A stretch of 64,000 nt of DNA from Paenibacillus sp. LHD-38 (lineage in GTDB: Bacteria; Bacillota; Bacilli; Paenibacillales; Paenibacillaceae), in NCBI RefSeq assembly GCF_031157315.1, contig NZ_JAVIFU010000022.1, positions 1-64,000 of the forward strand. Reading direction: 5' to 3'. Made by a program: the position numbers and the translations under genes. The notes under the pieces were generated by a model. The model had not been told where the DNA came from. It saw only the letters and a list, made by a program, of their open reading frames with translations, and did not search any database. Shown here piece after piece: positions 9,108 through 17,861 of the stretch (positions within the stretch are counted from its first letter, which is position 1; each line of letters opens with the position of its first letter).

Positions 9108-10725
9108 AATGATTATTGCGGAGGATGAGCAATCGTTTCGGGAAGGTATTCTTACCCTTGTAGATTGGAAGCTTTATGGCATAGAGATTGCCGGTGAAGC
9201 CGAGAACGGCCGTCAGGCTTTGGAAATGATCCATAATAACCCGCCGGACTTGCTTCTGACCGATATCCGCATGCCCCACCTGAGCGGCCTTGATTTGATT
9301 AGAGAGGCCAAAGCCGCCGGCCATGATTTCCGCTCGGTGCTGCTTACCGGCTATGACGAGTTCGAATATGCAAAGGAAGCGATCAAGCTCGGCGTATCGG
9401 ATTATCTCTTGAAGCCCTGCATGCCGCATGATATCGTACGCGTTATTTTGGAATTAAAGCAAAAAATCGAGGATTCCGAGAATGAGGATAAAGCGGTTAA
9501 CGCTCTTAATCAAAGCTGGAACCGTAATATTCATCTGCTGAAAAATCAAATATTGTCCCAGTGGATCCAGCAGCCTTTAATGCCGTTAGAGAACCGCGCA
9601 AACGTCATGAGCGAGGTCGAGTTGACACTCCTGCCCGGGCAGATACAGGTTGGCATCATTCGGATTGATGCGAATAAAGGGCCTAACGCGGCAGCCTCCA
9701 AACGGGATTTGGAGCTCATTCGCTATGCGCTGCTTAATATTACGGGAGAGACGCTTCAGCCTCTATACGAAGGAAAGCTAGAAGTATTCCGCCACGGAGT
9801 CGAAATGCTGTGGATCGGCAATTATCCGGATCATGCCACGCTCGATGCGATCGGGAGCGCGATGAAGATGCTCCAGTGCAACCTGGAATCCTATTTAAAG
9901 CTTTCCATCAGCATATCGATCAGCTCGGCTCAAGCCTCCGTCGATTTTGCCCATATCGGCTATCAGGAAGCGCTTGAAGCGATGGAAGGACGATTCTATC
10001 AAGGACGGGGCGGCATTTTCTTTTATGCGGGGGCAGACAAACCGCACACCTCAAAAACCTCTATTCTGGATGATCCGTTTCTGCATCGCATGGAGAAGGA
10101 GCTGCTCGTTTCGCTGCAAAACGAGCAGTATGAGCAAGCTGTCGATGCCATAGAGGCGAGCATGTCTCATATCCGAAGCAACTCCGGTTATAGTAAGGCC
10201 GAGGTGCATCTGCGCTCAACGAGTCTGATTCTCGAGCTGCAGAAGTTCGCTAAGGAACGCAAGGTTGCTTCTATTGAATGGCAGGACAGCTTCGTTAACT
10301 GGATGGAGCAAATTCCAAATATGGATACGCTTGACGACTGCTCCGTCGTGCTGCAGAAAATCGTGCAAAGCATCGTCGAGGCGGTGTCGAAGCAAAAGTC
10401 GCTGCATCGCACGGTTCACGCCACCATCGAGCTTATTAAGCAAAGGTACAATACGAACCTCACGCTAGAGCTTGCGGCCAAAGAAACTTTCGTCAGCAAT
10501 TCTTATCTCAGCTCGCTCTTCAAGCAGGAGCTTGGCGTTAACTTCTTAGATTACCTGCATCAATACCGCGTGGAGCAATCCAAAGAACTGCTAAGGCAAA
10601 GCTACAAAATTTACGCCGTATCCAAGCTGGTAGGCTATCAAGAGGAACGCCACTTCAGCTCGACCTTCAAGAAGTGGACCGGATTAACGCCGCGGCAATA
10701 TCAGAAAAATTACAACGCGGAATGA
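9097..10725 (+). CDS. Response regulator with AraC-type DNA-binding domain, YesN family
   Basis: The 542-residue product has an N-terminal receiver domain with acidic pair EDE near residue 8, phospho-acceptor Asp56 in LLLTDIRMP, and conserved Lys in YLLKPC. A long central linker region follows, and the last 100 residues form an AraC/XylS double helix-turn-helix (LAAKETFVSNSYLSSLFK; PRQYQKNY). It acts in the cytoplasm as a transcriptional activator once phosphorylated by the YesM-like kinase with which it overlaps. The likely target is the divergent importer operon at 163-7091. Confidence 0.92.
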   Translation: MALKMIIAEDEQSFREGILTLVDWKLYGIEIAGEAENGRQALEMIHNNPPDLLLTDIRMPHLSGLDLIREAKAAGHDFRSVLLTGYDEFEYAKEAIKLGVSDYLLKPCMPHDIVRVILELKQKIEDSENEDKAVNALNQSWNRNIHLLKNQILSQWIQQPLMPLENRANVMSEVELTLLPGQIQVGIIRIDANKGPNAAASKRDLELIRYALLNITGETLQPLYEGKLEVFRHGVEMLWIGNYPDHATLDAIGSAMKMLQCNLESYLKLSISISISSAQASVDFAHIGYQEALEAMEGRFYQGRGGIFFYAGADKPHTSKTSILDDPFLHRMEKELLVSLQNEQYEQAVDAIEASMSHIRSNSGYSKAEVHLRSTSLILELQKFAKERKVASIEWQDSFVNWMEQIPNMDTLDDCSVVLQKIVQSIVEAVSKQKSLHRTVHATIELIKQRYNTNLTLELAAKETFVSNSYLSSLFKQELGVNFLDYLHQYRVEQSKELLRQSYKIYAVSKLVGYQEERHFSSTFKKWTGLTPRQYQKNYNAE

Positions 10726-10835
10726 ATGGAATCAAAGGACTGTCCCAAGGTGCATTATTGAGATCGTTTACAATGAACAGGAATTGCAAAACAAATTGAA
10801 TCAAAATACGCAGGTGTTTTTGCTTCAGCTGTTAG

Positions 10836-10991
10836 ACGGCCTCCATTGGAATTGCGATTGCGCCTGAACATGCCGAGGACTCCGAACGGCTTTACATATG
10901 CGCAGACCAGGCTCTTTACCATGCCAAACGCAGCGGTAAAAATACTTACAGCCTTTATGACCATGATAACAAAAACCAGATCATACTTTAG
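10836..10991 (+). pseudogene. Remnant of a GGDEF (diguanylate cyclase) domain C-terminus
   Basis: Translation from 10836 to the TAG at 10989-10991 reads TASIGIAIAPEHAEDSERLY... then ADQALYHAKRSGKNTYSLY. This matches the conserved C-terminal end of GGDEF domains (TASIGIA, ADxALYxAKxxGxN). An in-frame stop lies immediately upstream (TAG 10833-10835), and the preceding 90 nt contain only hints of the same domain in shifted frames. No start codon, RBS or GG(D/E)EF catalytic motif remains. It is a 51-codon fossil of a lost c-di-GMP gene, between yesN and htpG. Confidence 0.75.
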
Positions 10992-10995
10992 CGTT

Positions 10996-11031
10996 ACAAG
11001 CGTTAACGGCTGTTGTTTCGCGGAGATATAG
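10996..11031 (+). repeat. Truncated copy 1 of dispersed intergenic repeat
   Basis: CAAGCGTTAACGGCTGT joined directly to TTTCGCGGAGATATA matches the ends of the longer copies at 26656 and 57367 but lacks the central part of about 30 nt. It follows the GGDEF remnant and precedes the htpG terminator. Confidence 0.6.
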
Positions 11032-11035
11032 AAAC

Positions 11036-11075
11036 AAAACAACCTGCACAGGCATAGACCCGTGCAGGTTGTTTT
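11036..11075 (-). terminator. Terminator of htpG
   Basis: AAAACAACCTGCAC (11036-11049) pairs perfectly with GTGCAGGTTGTTTT (11062-11075). On the minus strand the stem ends in TTGTTTTGTTT, 20 nt after the htpG stop. It is nearly symmetric, so it may work in both directions. Confidence 0.85.
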
Positions 11076-11095
11076 CGTAGCTCTTATTTCTAGGA

Positions 11096-12976
11096 TTAAA
11101 CCATAACTTTACAAATGTCATTCGTGAACGATACCGGATCTTGAATCGGCAAGCCCTCGATGAGCAGCGCTTGGTTGTAGAGCAAGCTCGTGTAAAGGCT
11201 AAGCTTCGCTTGGTCTTTGCCATGGGCATCCTTCAATGCTGCGAAAATTTCATGGTTCACGTTGATTTCCAGCACTTTGTCCGCCTTCACGTCTTGGCTG
11301 TTCGGCATTGCCTTCAATATTTTTTCCATTTCGATCGTAACCTCACCCTCGGTCGACAAGCACACGGGATGCGATTTAAGACGTTTTGACGCTTTGACGG
11401 CCTTTACCTTATCCTGCAGGATTTCTTTCATTTGCTCAAAGAGCTCCTTATGCTGCTCCTGCTCCTCCGCCGTTTCCTTATCCTTCTCGTCAGCTTCGAT
11501 GCCAAGATCCCCGCTGGATACCGACTTGAATTCCTTATCTTTGTACTTAGCGACAACCTTGATCGCGAATTCATCGATATCGTCCGTGAAATAAAGGATT
11601 TCGTAGCCTTTGTCGGAAACCATCTCTGTTTGCGGCAATCTCTCGATTCTCTCGATCGACTCGCCGGAAGCGTAATAGATATACTTCTGGTCCTCGCTCA
11701 TTCTTGACACGTACTCATCAAGCGTAACAAGCTTCTTCTCTTTGGAGGAGTGGAACAGCAGCAGATCCTGCAGCACTTCTTTATTCATGCCATAGTCGTT
11801 GTATACGCCGAACTTCAGCTGTCTTCCGAAGCTTTTGTAGAAGGTCTCGTATTTCTCGCGGTCATCCTTAAGGATGCCAAGCAGCGCGCTTTTAATTTTG
11901 CTGTTGATGTTTTTGGCGATCAGCTTCAGCTGGCGGTCATGCTGCAGCATCTCACGCGAGATATTGAGCGACAGATCCTCGGAATCAACCATCCCTTTAA
12001 CGAAGCTGAAATAATCCGGGAGCAGGTCCGAGCATTTATCCATAATAAGCACGCCATTCGAATAAAGCTCAAGCCCTTTCTCGTATTCCTTCGTGTAGTA
12101 GTCGAACGGCGTATTTTCCGGAATATACAAGATTGCATTGTAGACGACGGCCCCGTCAGCGCTAATATGCAGGTGCTTGATCGGTTTATCAAAGCCATAA
12201 CGCTTCTCGAAATAAAATTGATCGTAATCTTCCTGCGTAAGCTCGTTTTTGTTTTTTCGCCAGATCGGCACCATGCTGTTGACGGTTTGCTCTTCCTGGT
12301 ATTCCTCGAACTCGTTCTCACTGTCCTGCTTCGGACGTTGGCCTTTCACGTCCATCTTGATCGGATAACGGATAAAATCGGAATATTTTTTGATAATCGA
12401 TTTTAGGCGATATTCCTCTAAGTATTCATCGTATTGGTCATCCTCGGTGTTTTCCTTGATATTCAACACGATTTCGGTACCTGCGGAAGCCTTCTCCGCT
12501 GGCTCGATCGTATAGCCGTCCGCTCCCGTTGACTCCCATTTGAAGGCTTCGTCGCTGCCGAAAGCCTTCGTTGTTACGGTAACGACATCCGCCACCATGA
12601 ATGCGGAGTAGAAGCCTACGCCGAACTGACCGATAATATTATGGCCGTCCTTCAGCTCGTTTTCATTCTTGAAAGCAAAGGAACCGCTCTTCGCGATAAC
12701 GCCAAGGTTATTCTCAAGCTCTTCCTTGGACATCCCAATACCTGTATCTGTAATCGTCAGCGTCCGGTTCGCCTTGTCAGCCACTACTTTGACGTAATAA
12801 TCCTCTTTGTTGAACAGCAACTGCTCATCGGTTAAGGCTTTGTAATAGAGCTTGTCGATAGCGTCGCTCGCATTAGAGATCAGCTCTCTCAAGAAGATTT
12901 CGCGCTGCGTATAAATGGAATTAATCATCATTTCCAGCAATCTTTTCGATTCTGCTTTGAACTGTTGTTTGGACAT
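11096..12976 (-). CDS. htpG: Molecular chaperone HtpG (Hsp90)
   Basis: This 626-residue cytoplasmic ATP-dependent chaperone is full length for bacterial Hsp90. The N-terminal GHKL ATPase domain shows [25 protein letters not shown] and [15 protein letters not shown]. The middle domain contains LNISREMLQ, and the C-terminal dimerisation domain ends near [19 protein letters not shown] is preceded by AAGGGGATCTATCC. The gene is monocistronic, with a strong sigma-A promoter, a perfect CIRCE element and its own terminator. Control by HrcA is therefore expected, unlike B. subtilis htpG, which is not a CIRCE gene. Confidence 0.97.
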   Translation of the reverse strand: MSKQQFKAESKRLLEMMINSIYTQREIFLRELISNASDAIDKLYYKALTDEQLLFNKEDYYVKVVADKANRTLTITDTGIGMSKEELENNLGVIAKSGSFAFKNENELKDGHNIIGQFGVGFYSAFMVADVVTVTTKAFGSDEAFKWESTGADGYTIEPAEKASAGTEIVLNIKENTEDDQYDEYLEEYRLKSIIKKYSDFIRYPIKMDVKGQRPKQDSENEFEEYQEEQTVNSMVPIWRKNKNELTQEDYDQFYFEKRYGFDKPIKHLHISADGAVVYNAILYIPENTPFDYYTKEYEKGLELYSNGVLIMDKCSDLLPDYFSFVKGMVDSEDLSLNISREMLQHDRQLKLIAKNINSKIKSALLGILKDDREKYETFYKSFGRQLKFGVYNDYGMNKEVLQDLLLFHSSKEKKLVTLDEYVSRMSEDQKYIYYASGESIERIERLPQTEMVSDKGYEILYFTDDIDEFAIKVVAKYKDKEFKSVSSGDLGIEADEKDKETAEEQEQHKELFEQMKEILQDKVKAVKASKRLKSHPVCLSTEGEVTIEMEKILKAMPNSQDVKADKVLEINVNHEIFAALKDAHGKDQAKLSLYTSLLYNQALLIEGLPIQDPVSFTNDICKVMV

Positions 12977-13070
12977 GGATAGATCCCCTTTCCATTCGTC
13001 GATTATAAAATCATTATGGATATGTGACAGGATGGCTTGGCCTAGCTTTGTTAAACCATCACCCTATATA

Positions 13071-13097
13071 TTAGCACTCAAACTCTCTGAGTGCTAA
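13071..13097. promoter_or_regulatory. CIRCE element (HrcA operator) of htpG
   Basis: TTAGCACTC-N9-GAGTGCTAA is an exact match to the CIRCE consensus. It lies about 95-120 nt upstream of the htpG start and just downstream of the -10 box, where bound HrcA would block transcription. Confidence 0.95.
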
Positions 13098-13107
13098 TCC
13101 CTCTTTG

Positions 13108-13137
13108 TATATAACATAAACTATTTTTCAATGTCAA
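13108..13137 (-). promoter_or_regulatory. Sigma-A promoter of htpG
   Basis: On the minus strand a perfect -35 TTGACA (13137-13132) is followed after 17-18 nt by TTATAT/TATATA (13114-13108). The CIRCE element starts about 11 nt further on. Confidence 0.8.
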
Positions 13138-13156
13138 CCCGCTTCCTTAAAAATCC

Positions 13157-13184
13157 ATAAAAAAGAGCCGCCCACAGGCTCTTC
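13157..13184 (-). terminator. Terminator of the polysaccharide operon
   Basis: AAGAGCC (13163-13169) pairs with GGCTCTT (13177-13183), and on the minus strand the stem runs into TTTTTTATGG. It lies 25 nt after the pyruvyl transferase stop. Confidence 0.85.
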
Positions 13185-13209
13185 ACCTCTAGGCAGCTCC
13201 GTTCCATCC

Positions 13210-14268
13210 TTATAGCAGCTCCTCGTAAAACGGTTTTTTCAGCAGCTCGCGATAACGGATTTGGTGCGTGTAAAACTTTTCGCGGATCGTATTCGCTTCG
13301 TTTTCAATTTTGCCTACGCGGTCGAGTATGCTTTGCTCCAAGTGAGGATCCCCCGTAGAGAGCACATAATCGGACAGACCAACCGATAACCCGAAGTCAA
13401 TGCATTTAAAACGATAGCCAAGGCTGATAAAAGGAACGCCTGCAGCAGCTGAAAGATAACTCGCGTGCAGCTTGAAGTTAATCGTCAGCGCGTAGGATTT
13501 TAGCTTTTCAAGCAGGTCCTCGTGATGGTAAAGCTCAAGATCCAATTCGACGTTACGGGGATCCCCCAGCTTCGCGTATAGACGCTTGCACGCTTCTCTG
13601 TCCGGCCCCCAAACCGAGAAGATATTCACGCGGTAGCCCTGCGCGATCAATAGCCGCAGCGCCTCTGCCAATTGCTGCTCCACCTTTTCCTCACTGCCGC
13701 CGAATATGCGGTTATACGCCGTTCCCCAGTTGACGCCGATTGTACGGCTGCCTTTGGATCGGTTACTCGGCGATGGTGCCGGAAGAAGAAAAGCCGGATC
13801 GCCGCTTATGATGGCATCCGCCATCGAAACGCCGGAATCTTTCAGAAATTGATAGGATAACGGGCCCCGGACACCGCAGTATTCGGATAGCTGCACCAGC
13901 TCCGCAAGCTTTTCATTGGTCGCTGAATTCTCGCCCGTGTAAGCCAAATTAGCCTCAGCCTTACCGCATGCGTCCATCAGGGGGAACTCTTGACGATCAT
14001 GCCCGCTCCCCCAGATGATGACCTTTTTCTTCTTCAGCGCTGCTTGATATGCCACATCGATATAACCCGGAATTAAGAGCGAGCCCCCGCCGAGCACGAC
14101 TGTATCGTAGGGACCGGGATTCCGGATATCTACGCCCGGGATGGAGGGAATCACGTCATATTTTTTATCCGGCAGATAGGATCTGCACAAGTCACGGAAT
14201 AAGAGCCACATCAGCTCGTCACCGACATTGTTAAAACCGATCCAGCCTACATACAAAATCCGTTTCAT
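13210..14268 (-). CDS. Polysaccharide pyruvyl transferase family protein (CsaB-like)
   Basis: The 352-residue product belongs to the PS_pyruv_trans family, which transfers pyruvate from phosphoenolpyruvate to sugar residues as ketals. The start at 14268 (MKRILYVGW) has GAAGGGCGG before it and is preferred to an in-frame ATG 54 nt upstream. Family hallmarks are WIGFNNVGDELMW near the N-terminus, VVLGGGSLLIPGY, and FKLHASYLSAAAGVPFISLGY in the second half. It is the last gene of a five-gene operon with three glycosyltransferases. CsaB of this family makes the pyruvylated wall polymer bound by SLH domains, and this window encodes two SLH proteins. A role in another exo- or spore-surface polysaccharide is equally possible, so no symbol is given. 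Confidence 0.85.
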   Translation of the reverse strand: MKRILYVGWIGFNNVGDELMWLLFRDLCRSYLPDKKYDVIPSIPGVDIRNPGPYDTVVLGGGSLLIPGYIDVAYQAALKKKKVIIWGSGHDRQEFPLMDACGKAEANLAYTGENSATNEKLAELVQLSEYCGVRGPLSYQFLKDSGVSMADAIISGDPAFLLPAPSPSNRSKGSRTIGVNWGTAYNRIFGGSEEKVEQQLAEALRLLIAQGYRVNIFSVWGPDREACKRLYAKLGDPRNVELDLELYHHEDLLEKLKSYALTINFKLHASYLSAAAGVPFISLGYRFKCIDFGLSVGLSDYVLSTGDPHLEQSILDRVGKIENEANTIREKFYTHQIRYRELLKKPFYEELL

Positions 14269-14281
14269 GGCGTACCGCCCT

Positions 14282-15400
14282 TCATGATGTTTTGTCGATT
14301 TCGATTGCCGCACGATACACATTCAATACCTGCTGAATGATCGGGTCGATATGGAATTTCCGCTCAACCCAGCGTTTCCCTTCTGCGCCCAAGGTTTTCA
14401 GCCTCGGCAGATCACGGCAGCCCTGCCCGATCTCGCTCGCAAAAAGATAGCGTGAATATGCGGCATAGGACCCGTGGTCGCCAAAATAATGCGACCATGC
14501 TTCCTCGTAATTGCCCGGCTCGATCCAGCCAAAATAACCATGGTTTCCGACGGCCAGCACCGGCTTCCCGCAAGCCATCGCCTCCAGCGCTACTCTGCCG
14601 GTGCCGACGACGATATCCGCGATATTGTAGTACTCGTTCATTCGCGCCTTTTTGCCAAGAACATGGATGAACCTTTGGCCGCTCTCCTCCTCAATAAAGA
14701 CGGAGAGCTCCTTTATCGCTTCATATTTGGGACCGTCTCCGATGACGACAAGCTCCAGGCGATTCCAACCATAACGGCGAAGATCCTTCATTGCCCGCAG
14801 CAGCGTATCGCAGGCGGTTCCTTTCCCCCATGCCAGCCTGCTTGCGTAGAGAAGAACGACTGCATCATCAGGCAAGCCAAGCTCGGAGCGGAGTCTCGAG
14901 CCGTTAGACGGATAAAACTCCTGCAAATCGATTCCATTCGGCACAACCGCCGAGGGAAAGCCTAGCTGCTGCGTATATTTTTGGACAGGCGCACTCACAC
15001 TGATTACCTCTTTGGAGAGGCCCATCAGCGTCTTTATGCTGCTCTGCGGATAGTAGGTGCCATGAACGGTGAATACCGTAGGAATACCCAGCAGGCTGGC
15101 CGCGCTTGCCGTGAGCAGTCCGGACGGCGTCTGGTGGACATGCACGCACTCCACCTCTTGCAATCGCATAATCTCCTGCAAGCTTGCCACCTGCGCCGCA
15201 CGGGATGCATGAAAATCAAAGAGAAAGACCATGCATCCCGCCTCCTCGAACTGGGGCCGCAAAAGCCCGTCCGCCGAGAGCAGCGTCACCCTTTGCCCGG
15301 TGCGTATCAAAGCTTTGGTCAAGCTTAAAACATGCGTTTCCGTGCCGCCGGCATCCATACTGTCCAGAGCCATTAATACGGATAGCCGCGAGCTCATCAT
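14282..15400 (-). CDS. Glycosyltransferase family 4 (GT-B fold)
   Basis: This 372-residue retaining glycosyltransferase has an N-terminal acceptor half with DAGGTETHVLSLTKAL and HVHQTPSGLL. The C-terminal nucleotide-sugar half carries VPNGIDLQEFYP and GRVALEAMACGKPVLAVG, the EX7E-type motif region of GT4. It is cytoplasmic or membrane-peripheral. AAGGAG sits before the tandem ATG ATG start, and the gene begins 6 nt after the stop of the GT2 gene upstream. Sugar donor and acceptor are unknown. Confidence 0.9.
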   Translation of the reverse strand: MMSSRLSVLMALDSMDAGGTETHVLSLTKALIRTGQRVTLLSADGLLRPQFEEAGCMVFLFDFHASRAAQVASLQEIMRLQEVECVHVHQTPSGLLTASAASLLGIPTVFTVHGTYYPQSSIKTLMGLSKEVISVSAPVQKYTQQLGFPSAVVPNGIDLQEFYPSNGSRLRSELGLPDDAVVLLYASRLAWGKGTACDTLLRAMKDLRRYGWNRLELVVIGDGPKYEAIKELSVFIEEESGQRFIHVLGKKARMNEYYNIADIVVGTGRVALEAMACGKPVLAVGNHGYFGWIEPGNYEEAWSHYFGDHGSYAAYSRYLFASEIGQGCRDLPRLKTLGAEGKRWVERKFHIDPIIQQVLNVYRAAIEIDKTS

Positions 15401-15406
15401 TTCGCT

Positions 15407-16099
15407 TCACTCCTTTTTTTCATAAAAAGCCAAAGATCGTTGATCGGTATGCAATCGATAGTAATAGAGAATTTCGGGTATATTTTCAATGCGTTCCTTT
15501 TGGTGCAAAAATTTGACGATAAACTCATAATCCTCCGCGCCGACAATTCGGCGGCTTAATCCGCCGATACGATCGAAGGCGTCTCCTCTAAACATGATGG
15601 TGCCGTGGCAAACGCAGTGCCCGCCATTTCGGTAAACCTTGTTAATTTCCTCGCCGTACCGCAGCCAGTTGGCCTGCTCGTATACCCGTTGCTCCGTATT
15701 TCCAAAGGCGGCATAGCTCGTTCCAACTAATGCGATATCCGGATGGCTGCGCAGAAAGGCGATCTGTTTCTCGAGGCGCAGCGGATGGGAGAAATCATCG
15801 GCATCCTGCACCGCGATATATTCTCCCCGCGCAAGAAAAAGTCCCGTCGTCATCGCGCCGGAGAAGCCCACATTTCTAGGTAATCGAACGAGGACAAAAG
15901 CATCTGTCCCCGCCAAACCATTCTCCTCGCACCATGCTTGTACGACGTCTACGGATCTATCGGCCGAAGCATCATCCACGAAAATTATTTCCGTGCTCGC
16001 ATGCGTCTGCTTCTTCAAGCTGTCCAAACACTCAATCAGATACGCTGCCCGATTATAGTTAGTAATGACGATGCTCACTTTACCTGGTTCTCGCTTCAC
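15407..16099 (-). CDS. Glycosyltransferase family 2 (GT-A fold)
   Basis: This 230-residue GT2 enzyme has VSIVITNYNRAAYLIECLDS at the N-terminus, VDDASADRS, the DxD-type QDADDFSHPLRLEKQ near residue 110, and GAEDYEF as the ED acceptor motif. The start is GTG. It overlaps the stop of the preceding gene in GTGA (4 nt), indicating translational coupling. It probably extends the oligosaccharide assembled by this operon. Confidence 0.9.
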   Translation of the reverse strand: MKREPGKVSIVITNYNRAAYLIECLDSLKKQTHASTEIIFVDDASADRSVDVVQAWCEENGLAGTDAFVLVRLPRNVGFSGAMTTGLFLARGEYIAVQDADDFSHPLRLEKQIAFLRSHPDIALVGTSYAAFGNTEQRVYEQANWLRYGEEINKVYRNGGHCVCHGTIMFRGDAFDRIGGLSRRIVGAEDYEFIVKFLHQKERIENIPEILYYYRLHTDQRSLAFYEKKE

Positions 16100-16950
16100 G
16101 CTATCACTCCTTCCCTTTCCCTTCTTCCGTGAATGGCATATAGAGCCTCAAAATGATCGCCTATGATTTGCATCGCTGCCTCTGAGTGATTCATTCCCCT
16201 GTTGTTATGCTTATGGGGCCGATACCGGTTCAAGCGATCCACTTCTATGCGATGTACCGCTCTAATGGACAAGCCTCCGAGCATCCCTAGCGCATAGGCC
16301 TTTGGCGGACATAACAGCGTCGACCAATGCATCACTTCAAGCGCCCGCCTATTCATGGCGAACGGGACATGCACCAGCGACGCATTCGCAAGATCCTCTC
16401 GGCCTAGAGCCATATTAAGCGCAATTTTCAAGGCGGTCACCGTGCTCCAAGGCATGCGCATGCCAAGGTGGTGATCCAGCCGGTTTACGGCTATATCACA
16501 GTCCTCCCGTACTGCATCGGAGAAAGGTGCAAGCTCCCTCCACGGGATATCGAAATCGCTGTCCACGAACAATATTGTATCGCCAGAGGCTGCATAAGCC
16601 CCGATTGCTCGGCCGACATCCGTTCCGAGCGGCTCTTGAAATACGATGGTTGCGGCACCGAGCTGCCTGGCGATCACTTCCGTCTGGTCTGAGCTGCCGT
16701 TAACGACAACTATGATTTCCATAGGTGAAAGCTGTTTTATCTCTCGGATAACGCGTCCGATTGTCCTTTCCTCGTTTTGAGCCGGAATGACTACGGATAA
16801 ACGCTGCTGAACACCGCATCGCTTTCCCTTTTCAGAAAAATCGCTTCCCTGATTGAGCGGGGGCAATGCCCTCTCATCCTTCATGAGCTGTTCCACCAAA
16901 TCGCGTCTCCGCCCACCATCCGTGCAGCCCTGCCTAAAGAACTCGGACAT
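16096..16950 (-). CDS. Glycosyltransferase family 2 (GT-A fold)
   Basis: The 284-residue product carries about 48 residues of charged N-terminal extension and then a GT2 domain: LSVVIPAQNEERTIGRVIRE, EIIVVVNGSSDQTE and the DxD in LFVDSDFDIPW. The acceptor half contains NMALGREDLANAS. Its start overlaps the stop of the DUF2642-like gene by 17 nt. No membrane segment is evident, so it is probably a cytoplasmic transferase. Confidence 0.88.
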   Translation of the reverse strand: MSEFFRQGCTDGGRRRDLVEQLMKDERALPPLNQGSDFSEKGKRCGVQQRLSVVIPAQNEERTIGRVIREIKQLSPMEIIVVVNGSSDQTEVIARQLGAATIVFQEPLGTDVGRAIGAYAASGDTILFVDSDFDIPWRELAPFSDAVREDCDIAVNRLDHHLGMRMPWSTVTALKIALNMALGREDLANASLVHVPFAMNRRALEVMHWSTLLCPPKAYALGMLGGLSIRAVHRIEVDRLNRYRPHKHNNRGMNHSEAAMQIIGDHFEALYAIHGRREREGVIA

Positions 16951-17134
16951 AATTGATGACTCTCGAACGTATTAGGATATCCTCTGTTCCTCCGTATCCC
17001 GGTACGCTTAAGGTTTGAACAACGACGTAGGAGAAGCCCACTGAAATTAAAACACCTGATATTACTTCGCCATTGGAGAGCACAACCTCCACGTTTCTCC
17101 CTTGATACGAAAGCAGCTTAAAGTAAAAGGACAC
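16934..17134 (-). CDS. Small DUF2642/YuzF-like protein
   Basis: The 66-residue product starts VSFYFKLLSYQG. GTG at 17134 is chosen because GGAG lies 8 nt before it; the frame stays open upstream to 17407, but that extension translates the repeat array and has no RBS. The core (NVEVVLSNGEVISGVLISVG, then VVVQT, then ILIRSRVINYVRV) resembles the Sm-like small beta barrel of DUF2642 proteins such as B. subtilis YuzF. I recognise this by pattern only. It is the first gene of the glycosyltransferase operon, with a 17-nt overlap to the next gene. Function is unknown; related proteins are often sporulation-associated. Confidence 0.6.
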   Translation of the reverse strand: MSFYFKLLSYQGRNVEVVLSNGEVISGVLISVGFSYVVVQTLSVPGYGGTEDILIRSRVINYVRVL

Positions 17135-17255
17135 ATGATCAACTCCTATCATTTTGATACAGTCATCGTATTCGAGAGATTGATAGAGTGAACGGCTGCT
17201 GACCAGTTTGAAAAACTTTTCATAGAATCGATGTAATGCGGCAGCCATTAAGCTA

Positions 17256-17572
17256 GCTGTTGCAAACGTCGCTTCAAGCGAGCAATGGCTTAGTTTGTGC
17301 AAAACAAACTGCGATCGGGTGCTCCGTTCCCAGCTACAGTACAGTTTGTGCAAGTTATCAGATGCTGGAAACGTCGCTTCAAGCGAGCAGTAGCTTATTT
17401 TGTGCAAAACAAACTGCGATCGGGTGCTCCGTTCCCGGCTTCACTGCAGTTTGTGCAAAGTAATCTGATGCTGGAAATGTCGCTCCAAGCGAGTAGTAGA
17501 TCATTTTACGCAAAACAAACTGCGATCGGGTGCTCCGTCCCCGGCTTCACTGTAGTTTGTGCAATGTAATCA
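17256..17572. repeat. Tandem array of three 105-106-bp units (A-B-C)
   Basis: Units start near 17256, 17361 and 17467. Each contains a small hairpin CGCTTcAAGCG (CGCTCCAAGCG in the third), TTTGTGCAAAACAAA or a variant, CAAACTGCGATCGGGTGCTCCGT, and ends in TGCAGTTTGTGCAA. CAAACTGC can pair with the downstream GCAGTTTG. No convincing gene lies here; open frames through it are by-products of the repeat. Confidence 0.85.
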
Positions 17573-17752
17573 GCTATTGGAGCCCTAGCCCCATGCTACA
17601 GTGCAGTTTGTGCAATAGAATCTCGGATTTCAATTGAAATAGCTAGTTAGTGGCGGATTACGTTGTATTTTCTGCAGCGTAGCTCCTTCGAGCGGGGAGG
17701 ATGTAAGGTTTCTGTTGTACTTTCTGCAACGGCGGCGGCTTGCGGTGCTGCC
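17467..17752. repeat. Long direct repeat R1 (395-bp period)
   Basis: About 285 bp, consisting of unit C plus a tail with CGGATTTCAATTGAA, GTTGTATTTTCTGCAGCG and TTGTACTTTCTGCAA, recurs at 17862-18146 with few differences. The 109 bp between the copies (17753-17861) are different sequence with no visible gene. Confidence 0.8.
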
Positions 17753-17861
17753 CAAATGCATAGGAGATGGAGCGATGGGCGATCGTTCGTTGACGAAGCA
17801 AGCTTAACAAGTGCGACCATGCCTTCTCCACCTGATGCAGTGCAGTTTGTGCAAGTAATCA

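Noticed and set aside
10755-11042. 95-residue minus-strand protein
   Set aside because: It covers the GGDEF remnant in reverse, a dispersed repeat and part of a terminator, and has no RBS.
13210-14268. Firm assignment as csaB
   Set aside because: The family is clear, but context (DUF2642-like gene and glycosyltransferases) does not prove a wall-polymer substrate, so the symbol was withheld.
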